In this document: in pieces, positions 1-8,728 of the stretch
How positions within the stretch are numbered: the first letter of the stretch is position 1
Layout: the number at the start of each line of letters is the position of its first letter
Source: Bacteroidota bacterium
Lineage (GTDB): Bacteria > Bacteroidota > Bacteroidia > AKYH767-A > OLB10
Direction of reading: 5' to 3'
Length of the DNA: 64,000 nt
Assembly (NCBI GenBank): GCA_016717325.1
Contig: JADKFV010000020.1
Coordinates: 44,022-108,021, forward strand
Notes under the pieces: model-generated
Told to the model about the DNA's origin: nothing
What the model saw: only the letters and a program-made list of their open reading frames with translations
Database searches by the model: none
Made by a program: the position numbers and the translations under genes

Positions 1-192
1 TTCGGCTTCTTCACCAAAGTGCCCAACTACATACGCTATTTCGTCTACTTTTTCGGGGCATACTTTTACTATGTCTTCCATTAAGTGTTGCACTATGGCT
101 TTGCCGGCAAGCGGTATCAATGGTTTTGGAACTGTGAGTGTGTGCGGGCGCATGCGCTTTCCCATTCCCGCCATCGGAACAATAATCTTCAT
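1..192 (-). CDS. Sugar-phosphate nucleotidyltransferase, N-terminal part
   Basis: Only the first 64 codons are in the window; the gene runs off the left edge. The start ATG is at 192. The product begins with the nucleotide-binding loop of NTP transferases (VPMAGMGKRMRPHT, then PKPLIPLAGK at about residues 22-31). These enzymes join a sugar 1-phosphate to an NTP to make an NDP-sugar in the cytoplasm. The RmlA/GlmU-like glycine-rich loop and the following PKP motif are visible; the substrate cannot be told from this fragment. It follows dut in the same direction with about 75 T-rich bases between them, so the two may be cotranscribed. Confidence 0.85.
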   Translation of the reverse strand, partial: MKIIVPMAGMGKRMRPHTLTVPKPLIPLAGKAIVQHLMEDIVKVCPEKVDEIAYVVGHFGEEAE

Positions 193-269
193 ATTTTAGT
201 TCTTAGTTTTTAGTTCTTAGTTTTTAACTTTTAAATTAATCCTTTTGAATTAGATTTAAGTTTTTTGAT
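193..269. repeat. T-rich tandem low-complexity spacer
   Basis: The short gap between dut and the nucleotidyltransferase gene holds a tandem low-complexity tract in which TTAGTT/CTTAGTTTTT is repeated three times (about 197-232). No terminator is evident in it. Confidence 0.5.
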
Positions 270-707
270 TTAATTTTTTCCTGTACTGCCAAAGCCTCCG
301 GCACCTCGTTCGGTGGCATCGAGGGTATGCACTGCTATTAATTCTATTTGAGCATATGTTGCAATTATCATCTGTGCAATTCGGTCGCCATTGTTTATTG
401 TAAATATTTCGTGGCCATGGTTTATGAGCATTACTTTTATTTCACCACGATAATCGGCATCGATGGTTCCCGGGGCGTTGAGCACAGTAACCCCGTTTTT
501 AAATGCCAGTCCGCTACGTGGGCGCACCTGTGCTTCGTAACCCGTGGGCAATGCCATGTATAAGCCTGTAGGCACCAAAGCACGCTCGCCCGGTTGCATG
601 TGCATGGGAGCTTCTATACTTGCTCGCAAATCCATACCGGCACTCGATGGTGTTTCGTAGCCGGGCAATACATGTTGCGATTTATTGATAATTTGTACCT
701 GTGTCAT
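270..707 (-). CDS. dut: Deoxyuridine 5'-triphosphate nucleotidohydrolase (dUTPase)
   Basis: Cleaves dUTP to dUMP and pyrophosphate, keeping uracil out of DNA and feeding thymidylate synthesis. All trimeric dUTPase motifs are visible: AGMDLRA near residue 24, RPRSGLA, the substrate loop with GTIDADYRGEI, and the C-terminal glycine-rich ERGAGGFGSTG that closes over the active site. The reading frame is open further upstream to 800, but the ATG at 707 gives 145 residues, the normal length, and starts the usual MTQVQI-type N terminus. The next gene downstream is a sugar nucleotidyltransferase in the same orientation. Nothing looks damaged. Confidence 0.96.
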   Translation of the reverse strand: MTQVQIINKSQHVLPGYETPSSAGMDLRASIEAPMHMQPGERALVPTGLYMALPTGYEAQVRPRSGLAFKNGVTVLNAPGTIDADYRGEIKVMLINHGHEIFTINNGDRIAQMIIATYAQIELIAVHTLDATERGAGGFGSTGKN

Positions 708-1088
708 TTTGCTTTTAAAAAAAACGTGCGAATTTAGTTTTTTAATGTTTACCAAAATGCTTTTACCGAAAATCGTTGGTGCGAATAAGTTAAAGCACAT
801 TTTTGGGTAACCATACTATTTTTACAAACCTAATTTATTGGTTTAAAGTTTTGAGTCCACTCCGAAAAGTAATTTTTGCCACAAAACACGAAGGCACAAA
901 ATTTCTCTAAATCGTATAAAAATCATTAATAATGTTTTGTGGGATTTAGTGTTTTGGTGATTTAGTGGCATTTTTCTTTTTTAGACTTTTCGAAGGGAAC
1001 AAGTTTTTGAAATCGTATTGCCTTTAAATTGCATAATGGCAGTTGTTCAAATTGTAATGCCCTAATAATCAAGGTAAGCATTGATAAA
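708..1088. other. Intergenic stretch, no gene seen
   Basis: About 380 A/T-rich bases between dut and the OmpA-type gene. No convincing coding frame was found on either strand. It must hold the dut promoter, but no clear box was recognised. Confidence 0.5.
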
Positions 1089-1117
1089 ACAAAAAAAGAC
1101 GACCCTTGCGGGTCGCC
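1089..1117 (-). terminator. Rho-independent terminator after the DUF937/OmpA gene
   Basis: On the minus strand a GC-rich stem (GGCGACCC, loop GCAA, GGGTCGTC) at 1098-1117 is followed by a run of seven T (1091-1097). It lies about 33 bases past the stop of the gene ending at 1150. Confidence 0.85.
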
Positions 1118-1149
1118 CTTTCCATAAATTTTAAAGTAGTGCTTTAAAA

Positions 1150-2469
1150 TTATTTTTTAGTAACGCGGCACGAAATTCTACGATTTTGTGCACGTCCTTC
1201 TTCTGTATCGTTTGTAGCAACAGGAAACTGGTCGCCATAGCCTTCAGCTTTTAAGCGTGCTGCATCAACACCAAGTTTTACCAGCTCTGCCATCACATTA
1301 TTGGCACGTGCGGCAGATAGTTTCAAGTTTGCATCAGCCTTGCCGGTATTGTCTGTATAACCACCGATTTTTAAATCTACACCGGGAAATGCTTTTAATA
1401 TTTCAACCATATTTTTCAATTGCTCTTGTGACTCAGGCTTCAAGCTTGCACTTCCTGTTTCGAACAACAAACGGTCGAAATTGAACCATGTAGTTTTGTC
1501 AACAGGCTTGTTTGCATCTTCAATAAATGTAATCAATTGATTTTCGATTCCGGTTTCAGGGATGTTTAATTCAATACCGGTAGAAAGTTTGCGCGTGAAA
1601 AATTTACCAAGATTTGCCCATAATCCGTTGGCTTCATCGGCTACATTAGATGCTGCGCTATCAGCTGCAACTGCAACTGAGGTTGCAGCTTCTTCACCAT
1701 GCGCGGCAGCTTCGGTGGTTGCTTCGGTACCATGTTCTTCGGCTTTGCCACATCCTTTCCAAAAATATAAAGCTATCATTGCTATAAATGCAGCAAGTAA
1801 CCAGGGCGAAAATTTAGCTAAGCCGCTCGATTTTTCCTGTGTGTTTTGATATGCAGAACTTGCAGCCGAAGTTACAGTTGAAGCAGCATTAGATGCACCG
1901 GAAAACAATTTTCCGCCAAGGTCGGCAATGCTGCCAAGACCTAACATTGAAGTTAAACCAGAAGGAATGAGGCCGCTTATAAAACTTTTTTGACTGCCAA
2001 GTAATGAAGTAAAACCTCTAAGGTCTAATCTATTAGATGCTACTTCTTTACCAAACAAATTCATCACAACCGGTGCCAACATTGCTAACAAAGATGATGA
2101 TGATTTTGATGAAATGCCACTGGTTGATGACAATAAATCGGCAACTCCAGATGATTTGCTGCCAAACAATGTATCCATTAGGCCTGCACCTTTCGAAACT
2201 AAATTGTTTGTGTCGTCACCACCACCAAACATGCTGCTTAGATTGTTTAGCATGCTGCCGTTATTGTTGCCCGAGTTGAGCAGGTTAAAAATCATTGATG
2301 CTCCATTGCTATCGGAGGCTTTGTTCATTAATCCTGCAACCAAAGTTGGTATAGCAGTGGATACAGCTTTTGCTGTTGATGATTCGTTCTCGCCTAAGAA
2401 AGAACTTGCTTTGCTGATTACTTCGTTTGTCAAGTAACCCGATGCCATGTCAATGATGTTGAATGCCAT
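1150..2469 (-). CDS. DUF937 (YidB-like) protein with C-terminal OmpA peptidoglycan-binding domain
   Basis: A 439-residue envelope protein. The N-terminal ~150 residues match the serine/glycine-rich DUF937 pattern (MASGYLTNEVISKASSFLG, repeated FGG/LGSK segments). A single membrane segment follows at about residues 222-238 (WLLAAFIAMIALYFW), then an Ala/Glu-rich linker, then an OmpA-type domain from about residue 320 with the peptidoglycan-binding signature NLKLSAARANNVMAEL and GYGDQFP. No signal peptide is seen, so DUF937 probably faces the cytoplasm and the OmpA domain the periplasm, tying inner membrane to cell wall. This architecture is common in Bacteroidota; its exact job is unknown. A strong terminator follows. 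Confidence 0.85.
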   Translation of the reverse strand: MAFNIIDMASGYLTNEVISKASSFLGENESSTAKAVSTAIPTLVAGLMNKASDSNGASMIFNLLNSGNNNGSMLNNLSSMFGGGDDTNNLVSKGAGLMDTLFGSKSSGVADLLSSTSGISSKSSSSLLAMLAPVVMNLFGKEVASNRLDLRGFTSLLGSQKSFISGLIPSGLTSMLGLGSIADLGGKLFSGASNAASTVTSAASSAYQNTQEKSSGLAKFSPWLLAAFIAMIALYFWKGCGKAEEHGTEATTEAAAHGEEAATSVAVAADSAASNVADEANGLWANLGKFFTRKLSTGIELNIPETGIENQLITFIEDANKPVDKTTWFNFDRLLFETGSASLKPESQEQLKNMVEILKAFPGVDLKIGGYTDNTGKADANLKLSAARANNVMAELVKLGVDAARLKAEGYGDQFPVATNDTEEGRAQNRRISCRVTKK

Positions 2470-2680
2470 TTTTTAAATTGATTTTTAGAGGTTTATTTAA
2501 ATTTAAATTCTGAGCCGCCAATTGCTAAACTCGTGCCAAATTTATTTTGTTTACTTAAACTTCATATAACTCTTTCTAAAACATTTCCTCTAAATCTAGC
2601 TGTTTTATTGAAAAAGTTATCGTGATTAAAAGTCTTTTTAATGGAAATTGGGCAATGCCACCTATATCCTTGTGGCTTTT

Positions 2681-4423
2681 TTACTTCACAAACCTCCCTT
2701 TAAAAACATAGCCTCCACTATCAACAAAGCAAGAATAAAACCCCGAAGGCAAATCGCTTACATTTATACTACGTATACATCCACCGTTAACAACAGTATT
2801 CGTTTTTTTTACTTCACGGCCAAGCGCATCTGTAAATATTATTTTGGCTTGTGTAAGCGGCATAGGTAAGCCACAAATATTGAGGATACCCTGTGCAGGA
2901 TTAGGAAATAATTGCAAAGGCGGTAAATCCAATAACTGCACACCACCTGCCGCATACAAACTATCAACCTTGAAACGCAATACCCATAAATCAGGATTAG
3001 TGTAAGGAGGAGTGCTATCAAATAATTGCACCGTTTTATAATAGCCAGTATCTGAAAAGGAAGTACCTGAGATTATATAGCTGCTGTCATCTAATTCAAC
3101 AATTCCGGCTGCATATTCTTCAGAACCACCACCAATGGTTACATCCCATACTTTGTTGTAATTATTATCGAGCTTTATCGCCCAATAATCCAAGCTTCCG
3201 TTTAAAGCATTGCTAGATTTATAAAGCCCCGAATCGGAATTGCTTGTTCCTAATAATACATAGCCACCATCCATACTTCGACAAACATCAACAAGCAAAT
3301 CCCCACTACTGCCTCCTATGGACATATCCCAAAGATAATTACCCATACTATCTAACTTGACAAGCCAAAAGTCATTAGAACCGTTCGTGACCGATTGATG
3401 TTCAAATGCAATTGTATCACTTGCGTTTTGTGCGAATACATCGTACCCGCCATCGCTATTATTTCTAAAAAGTCGAATAGGAATTTCAATTCCGGGCGAC
3501 CCAATTCTTTTTTGCCATACAATATTACAATTATTATCACTTACCCCGGCCCATATATCAACTTTACCACGCGAGGGTTCGGTTATATCGAACCCAATAT
3601 TTGAGTTTGTTTGCGCCATCCATAACAGTCGTGGGTCGATGCCATTATCACCAAAAATAAATCCCACCTCCACGCTATCCCCACCCAATCGACAATCGCT
3701 TATTTTATTCATCATGGTATCGAATTGCATAATATATAAATCACTATTGTACGCATTTATTATATTGAAAGGATGCGTTGTAATATCGCCCGAACTATCG
3801 GCATCTGTAGCCCCTGCAATAAAAACATTTTCTCCTTTTTGGATAAATGATTCTGCGCCATCTCTATCAAAAGAGCCATACATGCTATCGCCTGTTTGCA
3901 CCAAATTGCGATCGGTATACAGCACCCAAGCATCGGCATTTAATATTTGATTGCCAACTTCCAAAGTATCGTGCATAAATTTTGTTTGCGAGCAGCCTAT
4001 GCCCGATTTGTTTTCTGTAAGAAATACCAGCCTATCGTTATTAAGTGCACCCATACTATTGTAAACATAGCTTTCGGAAGGAATGTACCATTGAGGTAAT
4101 TTTCCCGTGGCAATGCGTGTTTGTGAAACAAGGGCGCCCATAGTATCTAATTTTAATAACAAATTGTTAGGGTATATCCCTGTAAATGCATCGGTACAAA
4201 AATGTGTGGTAATATTCCCGCTCGAATCACTACCTGTGCTACCAGCCAAATAAATGTCGTTTCCTACATTTAATAAATTATTCCATCCGGTCCCGTTGCC
4301 TTCTCCTTCGTATCCACCATAACCTTTTTGCCAAATAATGTTGGGATAATATATAGCAGTTTGTGCGATAATTATTTCAAAAAATATAAAATACACAACC
4401 ACGGAAACAATAATTTTTTTCAT
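2681..4423 (-). CDS. Secreted protein with T9SS C-terminal sorting domain
   Basis: A 580-residue protein starting at the ATG at 4423, which opens a normal signal peptide (MKKIIVSVVVYFIFFEIIIAQ). The body carries repeated blade-like segments of the type GGS..E/D....GGYVLLGTSNSDSG, suggesting a beta-propeller of the kind often found in Bacteroidota surface proteins. The last ~75 residues are a type A T9SS sorting domain: LQLFPNPAQG, then a DALGREV turn, then LPSGFYSCFVDS and a final GRFVK. It should be exported through Sec, cross the outer membrane by T9SS, and be released or anchored. Substrate unknown. The neighbouring secreted gene (4490-6184) is separated by a terminator hairpin, so this gene is probably transcribed alone. 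Confidence 0.85.
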   Translation of the reverse strand: MKKIIVSVVVYFIFFEIIIAQTAIYYPNIIWQKGYGGYEGEGNGTGWNNLLNVGNDIYLAGSTGSDSSGNITTHFCTDAFTGIYPNNLLLKLDTMGALVSQTRIATGKLPQWYIPSESYVYNSMGALNNDRLVFLTENKSGIGCSQTKFMHDTLEVGNQILNADAWVLYTDRNLVQTGDSMYGSFDRDGAESFIQKGENVFIAGATDADSSGDITTHPFNIINAYNSDLYIMQFDTMMNKISDCRLGGDSVEVGFIFGDNGIDPRLLWMAQTNSNIGFDITEPSRGKVDIWAGVSDNNCNIVWQKRIGSPGIEIPIRLFRNNSDGGYDVFAQNASDTIAFEHQSVTNGSNDFWLVKLDSMGNYLWDMSIGGSSGDLLVDVCRSMDGGYVLLGTSNSDSGLYKSSNALNGSLDYWAIKLDNNYNKVWDVTIGGGSEEYAAGIVELDDSSYIISGTSFSDTGYYKTVQLFDSTPPYTNPDLWVLRFKVDSLYAAGGVQLLDLPPLQLFPNPAQGILNICGLPMPLTQAKIIFTDALGREVKKTNTVVNGGCIRSINVSDLPSGFYSCFVDSGGYVFKGRFVK

Positions 4424-4439
4424 TGCATAAAATATTAAA

Positions 4440-4474
4440 ACCACCTAACTTATTTTAATACTAAGTTAGGTGGT
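4440..4474 (-). terminator. Intrinsic terminator hairpin between the two secreted-protein genes
   Basis: A perfect 13-bp stem (4440-4452 with 4462-4474; ACCACCTAACTTA pairing with TAAGTTAGGTGGT) with a 9-base loop sits 16 bases past the stop of the gene ending at 4490. The tail TTTTAATATT follows on the minus strand. Confidence 0.8.
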
Positions 4475-4489
4475 TTGGTTAATACATAA

Positions 4490-6184
4490 TTATTGCTTTA
4501 TTAAACGTATATGGTTACCGTTGGTAATATGTCGGGCAAAATAAAAGGAGTACAATTTATTGCCTTGTATTTCTTCCATACTCACTTGGCGGCCTATGTT
4601 ATCGTAAAATACATAACTACCAATATTGGTATTTTCTGTTTCCATAAACGATTGCCAGGTGGTAGCATTTTGCAAATTACTTTGTTCTAAAGTAGCATAA
4701 CCCAAACGCGGCCCTTGTCCCTGTAAACGAATTTTATACAACATACGGTTGGCTATATTATCGCCCCACAAAAAGGCCATGCGTCCGGTTTGTTCACCAG
4801 CAACAGATATGGTGGATTCTAATCCGCTAAATATGTTAACAAGGGACACCTCATTGTACAAATAATTTTGATAGGTTGAAAATGCACCATTGAAATTAAA
4901 ATTCATATTGGGGTCAAGCGTCACGGGATTCAATTGGATAGATGCATCATAAGGATCAACATATAACATAATAGGTTTTTGCTTGCCGTTTGCATCTAAG
5001 TGTGTCCAGGCTAAAGTAATGTTACTATGGCAATCGTGCTTCAAATCGGGCGGATGTATGCAAGGTAAGCCTTGGTCGAATGTGCATGCAGGGCGTAGAT
5101 TGTCTTGGTATGTTGCTGTAGAATTATTTATTGCGCTCCACCCCGGAAAATCTTGCGCATTAGTATAAACAACTGGTAGCTGCTCAGTAATATTAGGAAT
5201 AATTTCGGAGTCATAAATACTGGAAAAAGCCCCAATATCGTTCAAATCGTTTTGTACATCATGCAATTCGTAACATACAAACCAAGCACCTTTTGTATAT
5301 TGAATAGTAGGAAAATCGGTTGCCAGTACAGGCCTACTTGTGGTAATTCGTGGCCAAGTTGCTTCAATAAATTGCCCAAAAACTTCTTCTCTTTCCACAC
5401 TACCGGTAATGCCGTTGTTATTTATTACTGCATTTAATTTCTCCTTTTGTACAACAATATAGTCTTCGTTATTTTTTGTGCCTTTGTAGCAGTAAAGTGC
5501 CTCGGCTTGCCCAGCATTGTTTTCGGGATTAAATATGGCCACATCGGGCATCGATGCCGTTGTTGGGGTGCCAACTAAAGGGATGGTAACCGTAGTGCCA
5601 TAAGTTACATTTCCATTTGCATTTACGCGCCCAGCACGAGATTTTAGTAGACCATTATCATCCCATACTATTGCAAATCTATTGCGCCTGTCACTATCAA
5701 TATTTATTGCAGTATTGTTTGTAACAGCGCCCAATAAAGTAGAACTGAACAAAACAAAACCGGGGCTTGAATTACATTGGAATAATCCTGGTTGTGCTGC
5801 GGCACTGTAAATATTCAAATATACATTTCCATTGTTTTTAAAAACAACAAATGCTGCCGGAAATCCATTGTGAATGGGAAAACTATTTGCTGCAGTGTTA
5901 TATACAAGGCACACATCGGGGTCGGTGGCTGTTATAGGCAATGCTATTGCTGTTTCAAATTGCACTGCATTTTGATTTGCATATTGCACCAGTAAAGTAG
6001 GCGAAGTGCCATCCCATACATAGGCTCTAAATTCATCCATTGCCGGGTCGCAAGTATAGGCTTTGGCATCGCAACCGGTATTCACCACACTTTGGGTAAA
6101 CGCAGGATTGGTTATTACTTGATTGGGGATAGTTGTTTGTGCAAACTGTGAGTATGCCATGTTGTGTAAATTTAGAAAAATCAT
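4490..6184 (-). CDS. Secreted protein of unknown function, probable T9SS substrate; 5' end behind a CT microsatellite
   Basis: From the ATG at 6184 the product is 564 residues, but it starts with only the tail of a signal peptide (HNMAYSQ followed by the mature region). The same frame stays open upstream and encodes the missing hydrophobic core LFRIIIIMIFLNL, then (Arg-Glu)n from the microsatellite, then a stop at 6257-6259 with no start codon. A start in another frame (6317) would join it if the repeat were one unit longer. The body is an extracellular-looking protein rich in Asn/Thr, without a recognised catalytic domain. The end (YDNIGRQV ... HIRLIKQ) resembles a T9SS type A sorting domain. 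Whether the gene is on or off as sequenced is uncertain. Confidence 0.6.
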   Translation of the reverse strand: MIFLNLHNMAYSQFAQTTIPNQVITNPAFTQSVVNTGCDAKAYTCDPAMDEFRAYVWDGTSPTLLVQYANQNAVQFETAIALPITATDPDVCLVYNTAANSFPIHNGFPAAFVVFKNNGNVYLNIYSAAAQPGLFQCNSSPGFVLFSSTLLGAVTNNTAINIDSDRRNRFAIVWDDNGLLKSRAGRVNANGNVTYGTTVTIPLVGTPTTASMPDVAIFNPENNAGQAEALYCYKGTKNNEDYIVVQKEKLNAVINNNGITGSVEREEVFGQFIEATWPRITTSRPVLATDFPTIQYTKGAWFVCYELHDVQNDLNDIGAFSSIYDSEIIPNITEQLPVVYTNAQDFPGWSAINNSTATYQDNLRPACTFDQGLPCIHPPDLKHDCHSNITLAWTHLDANGKQKPIMLYVDPYDASIQLNPVTLDPNMNFNFNGAFSTYQNYLYNEVSLVNIFSGLESTISVAGEQTGRMAFLWGDNIANRMLYKIRLQGQGPRLGYATLEQSNLQNATTWQSFMETENTNIGSYVFYDNIGRQVSMEEIQGNKLYSFYFARHITNGNHIRLIKQ

Positions 6185-6197
6185 TATTATAATAATT

Positions 6198-6317
6198 CTA
6201 AATAAAGGTCGTCTCTCTCTCTCTCTCTCTCTCTCTCTGGGCGCGCGATAAACTAATTAATTGTTTTGAACCTGCAAGCTGTTGTTGCTTTTCAATTGTT
6301 GAATGATGTTGGTACAT
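6198..6317 (-). other. Short open frame entering the microsatellite (possible real start of the secreted-protein gene)
   Basis: An ATG at 6317 opens a stop-free frame through the AG repeat (MYQHHSTIEKQQQ..., then Gln-(Arg-Glu)4) and ends at a TAG at 6198-6200 in the present repeat length. It lies one base out of phase with the downstream gene: gain of one dinucleotide, or loss of two, would fuse it to the signal-peptide core and the 564-residue protein. This is frame arithmetic from the sequence; no homolog of this leader is recognised. Confidence 0.4.
6212..6238. repeat. CT/GA dinucleotide microsatellite (13.5 units)
   Basis: An uninterrupted 27-base run of alternating T and C on the plus strand, read as AG repeats at the 5' end of the secreted-protein gene on the minus strand. 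Dinucleotide tracts this long are rare in bacteria and are prone to slipped-strand change in unit number. Confidence 0.95.
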
Positions 6318-6717
6318 TTTTGCTTTTTATTAAATGATTAAACAAATATAACTTGTTCATGAAAAAAGATTATCAATCACTTTACTGCCTCGGGTGCAGA
6401 GTATCAACGGGCGTTGTTTTTATAAAAATGTGCTTGCTAATGAATGAACTTGCGCACAAAATTAAAAGATTAAATAATATGAGCAAGTGGAGTGGAAAAT
6501 ATTAAATTCTTAGCAAATTAATTTAACCGTCAATTTTTGTTGACTTAAAATAAAAGTGAGGAAGATGTTTGCTTCTTTAGCTTCTGTGATTAACAGATAA
6601 TGGGGTCCGAAATTTAAAAAAGCAAATTCTGCCGCTTGGAAATGAACATATATTCCAATATCTCAAAATTATTTTTAAAAACCGGACTGAATATATCTGC
6701 ACTCAACAAATACTATT
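6318..6717. other. Intergenic stretch, no gene seen
   Basis: About 400 A/T-rich bases between porX and the secreted-protein gene. No coding frame or clear terminator was recognised. Confidence 0.45.
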
Positions 6718-8270
6718 CTATTTCGTACTCAAACTAATAATAGGTACAATCATTTCTTCGAGCGATACGCCACCGTGCTGAAACGTATCGCGATAGTATG
6801 TTACATAATAATTGTAGTTGTTGGGATAGGCAAAAAAGTCATCGCTCTTTGCAAACACAAAAGATGAGCTAACATGTTGGCGAGGTAGCATTGCATCGGC
6901 AGGGTTTTTTATTTCGAATACTTCCTTTTTATCGTACGACAAACTCTTTCCGTTTTTATACCGCAAGTTTGAATTTGTGTTTTTGTCGCCCACAATTTTT
7001 ACCGCTTGCTTTACACGTATAGTTCCGTGGTCGGTGGTGATGATAAGTTTACATGGCTTTTCGGATACACGCTTCAATGCTTCGAACAAAGGCGAATTCA
7101 TAAACCAACTGAGTGTAATGCTGCGATAGGATTTTTCGTTTTCGGCAAGTTCGCGAATCATTTCCATTTCGGTGCGTGCATGCGAAAGCATATCTACAAA
7201 ATTATACACTATTACATTCAATTTATTATCGGCCATACGGTGTATGTTTTCTACAAGTTCCTTACCCGATTGATGGTTGGTAATTTTTGTATACGAAAAT
7301 TTATAATTCTTTCGGTTGCGTTGCAATTGGTCGGCAAGAAAATCGGGTTCGTACAAATTTTTTCCCTCATCTTCTTCGTCATTGAACCACATTTTAGGAA
7401 AACGTTTTTCGATTTCGGATGGCATCATTCCTGCAAAAATTGCATTGCGCGCATACTGTGTTGCTGTTGGTAAAATAGCGCAATACGTATCTTCTTCTGT
7501 CACTCTAAAGTATTCGCTTATCACCGGTTGAATTATTTTCCATTGATCCCAACGGAGGTTATCGATCAACACAAAATAAATTGGTTCTTCTACGGCATCG
7601 GCCATTGGGAAAACTTTGTTCTTAAATAACTGATGCGATAGCGATGGGCCCTGGTCGGGCGTTTTGAGCCACGACACATAATTATTTTCTACAAATTTGC
7701 TCCACATTAAATTGGCTTCGTCTTTTTGGCTTACCAATATTTCGTACATACTTTGGTCGGGGTTGCGCTCCAATTCCAATTCCCAATACACCAATTTTTA
7801 TACACATCAACCCAGTCATTATAATTGAGGCGGTCGGTAATGCGCATACCAATTTGCCTGAATTCCTGTAAGTATAGCGAATTGCTTTTTTCAGAAATAA
7901 GGCGTTTGTTATCGAGATTTTTTTTCAACGACAGCAAAATCTGATTAGGGTTTACAGGCTTAATCAAATAGTCGGCAATTTTATTTCCAATGGCATCCTC
8001 CATTATATGTTCTTCTTCGCTCTTCGTAATCATTATCACCGGTAAATGCGATTTCAGATTTTTTATTTGCGCCAAAGTTTCCAATCCCGAAAGGCCGGGC
8101 ATGTTTTCGTCCAGCAAAACAATATCGAAATCCTGGTTGCGCACTTTTTCAATTGCATCGTCACCATTATTTACCGTTAGTACATCATATCCCTTTTCGC
8201 GTAAAAAAATAACATGTGGAAGTAATAAGTCTATCTCATCATCGGCCCATAAAATTTGTGGTTTCTCCAT
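6718..8270 (-). pseudogene. porX: PorX, T9SS response regulator with PglZ domain, frameshifted
   Basis: PorX is the response regulator that, with PorY and sigma-P, controls T9SS genes; its PglZ part is a zinc phosphatase-like domain. Residues 1-120 are a canonical receiver (WADDEID near the N terminus, acceptor Asp in LLDENMPG, ITKS, IKPV). The reading frame then breaks at about codon 158 in an A5 run (minus strand; 7795-7799). One more A would continue VYKKLVYWELELE into the second frame, which carries the PglZ domain (VLIDNLRWDQW, TTDHGTIRV, HGGVSLEEMIVPI) to the stop at 6718. The restored length is 517 residues, the normal PorX size. As written, the domains are encoded separately (179 and 358 residues). 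Sequencing error is likely but real loss cannot be excluded. Confidence 0.85.
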
Positions 8271-8728
8271 AAATAATTTTTAATTGTTTTTGTATTTCGT
8301 TTTAATAAAAATGTGGCAGTTACTTTTGCAATACGTACTAATGAGGTTTTTATTTTACAACGCACAATTGCCGAGTACAAAGAAACTCATTTTAACTGTA
8401 TTTTAGTTATTGGTTTTTGGGTTGTTGGTTATTAGGTTAATTGGTTATTAGGTTATTGTGTTAATCAGTTATGGGTTAAAGACTATTTAGTATTTTTCTT
8501 ATAAACTACGGCAATTTGAAAAGTAATCCATCATTGTGAAATACAATTTTACGAATTTCCTAAGACTTATTTTTCCAATTTTTAAATATTACTTTTTAAT
8601 TTTCAATTTTCAATTCTTAATTCTTGCTTTTCAATTCTCAATTCTTAATTTTTAATTTTCTATTCTTATTCTCCATTTTTAATTTGTTTTACAATATCTT
8701 TGAAAACCTCAGACTATAAAATTATTTT
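8271..8728. repeat. Low-complexity tandem spacer upstream of polA
   Basis: A 458-base gap with two degenerate repeat tracts: GGTTATTAGGTTAATT-type repeats at about 8410-8480, and TTTTCAATTCTTAATT-type repeats at about 8580-8670. A TATCTTTG (8695-8702), matching the Bacteroidota -7 box TAnnTTTG, lies 27 bases before the polA ATG and is the likely promoter. Confidence 0.6.

Noticed and set aside
348..563. Plus-strand open frame of 71 codons opposite dut
   Set aside because: Shadow of the dUTPase gene; the conserved dUTPase motifs are on the minus strand.
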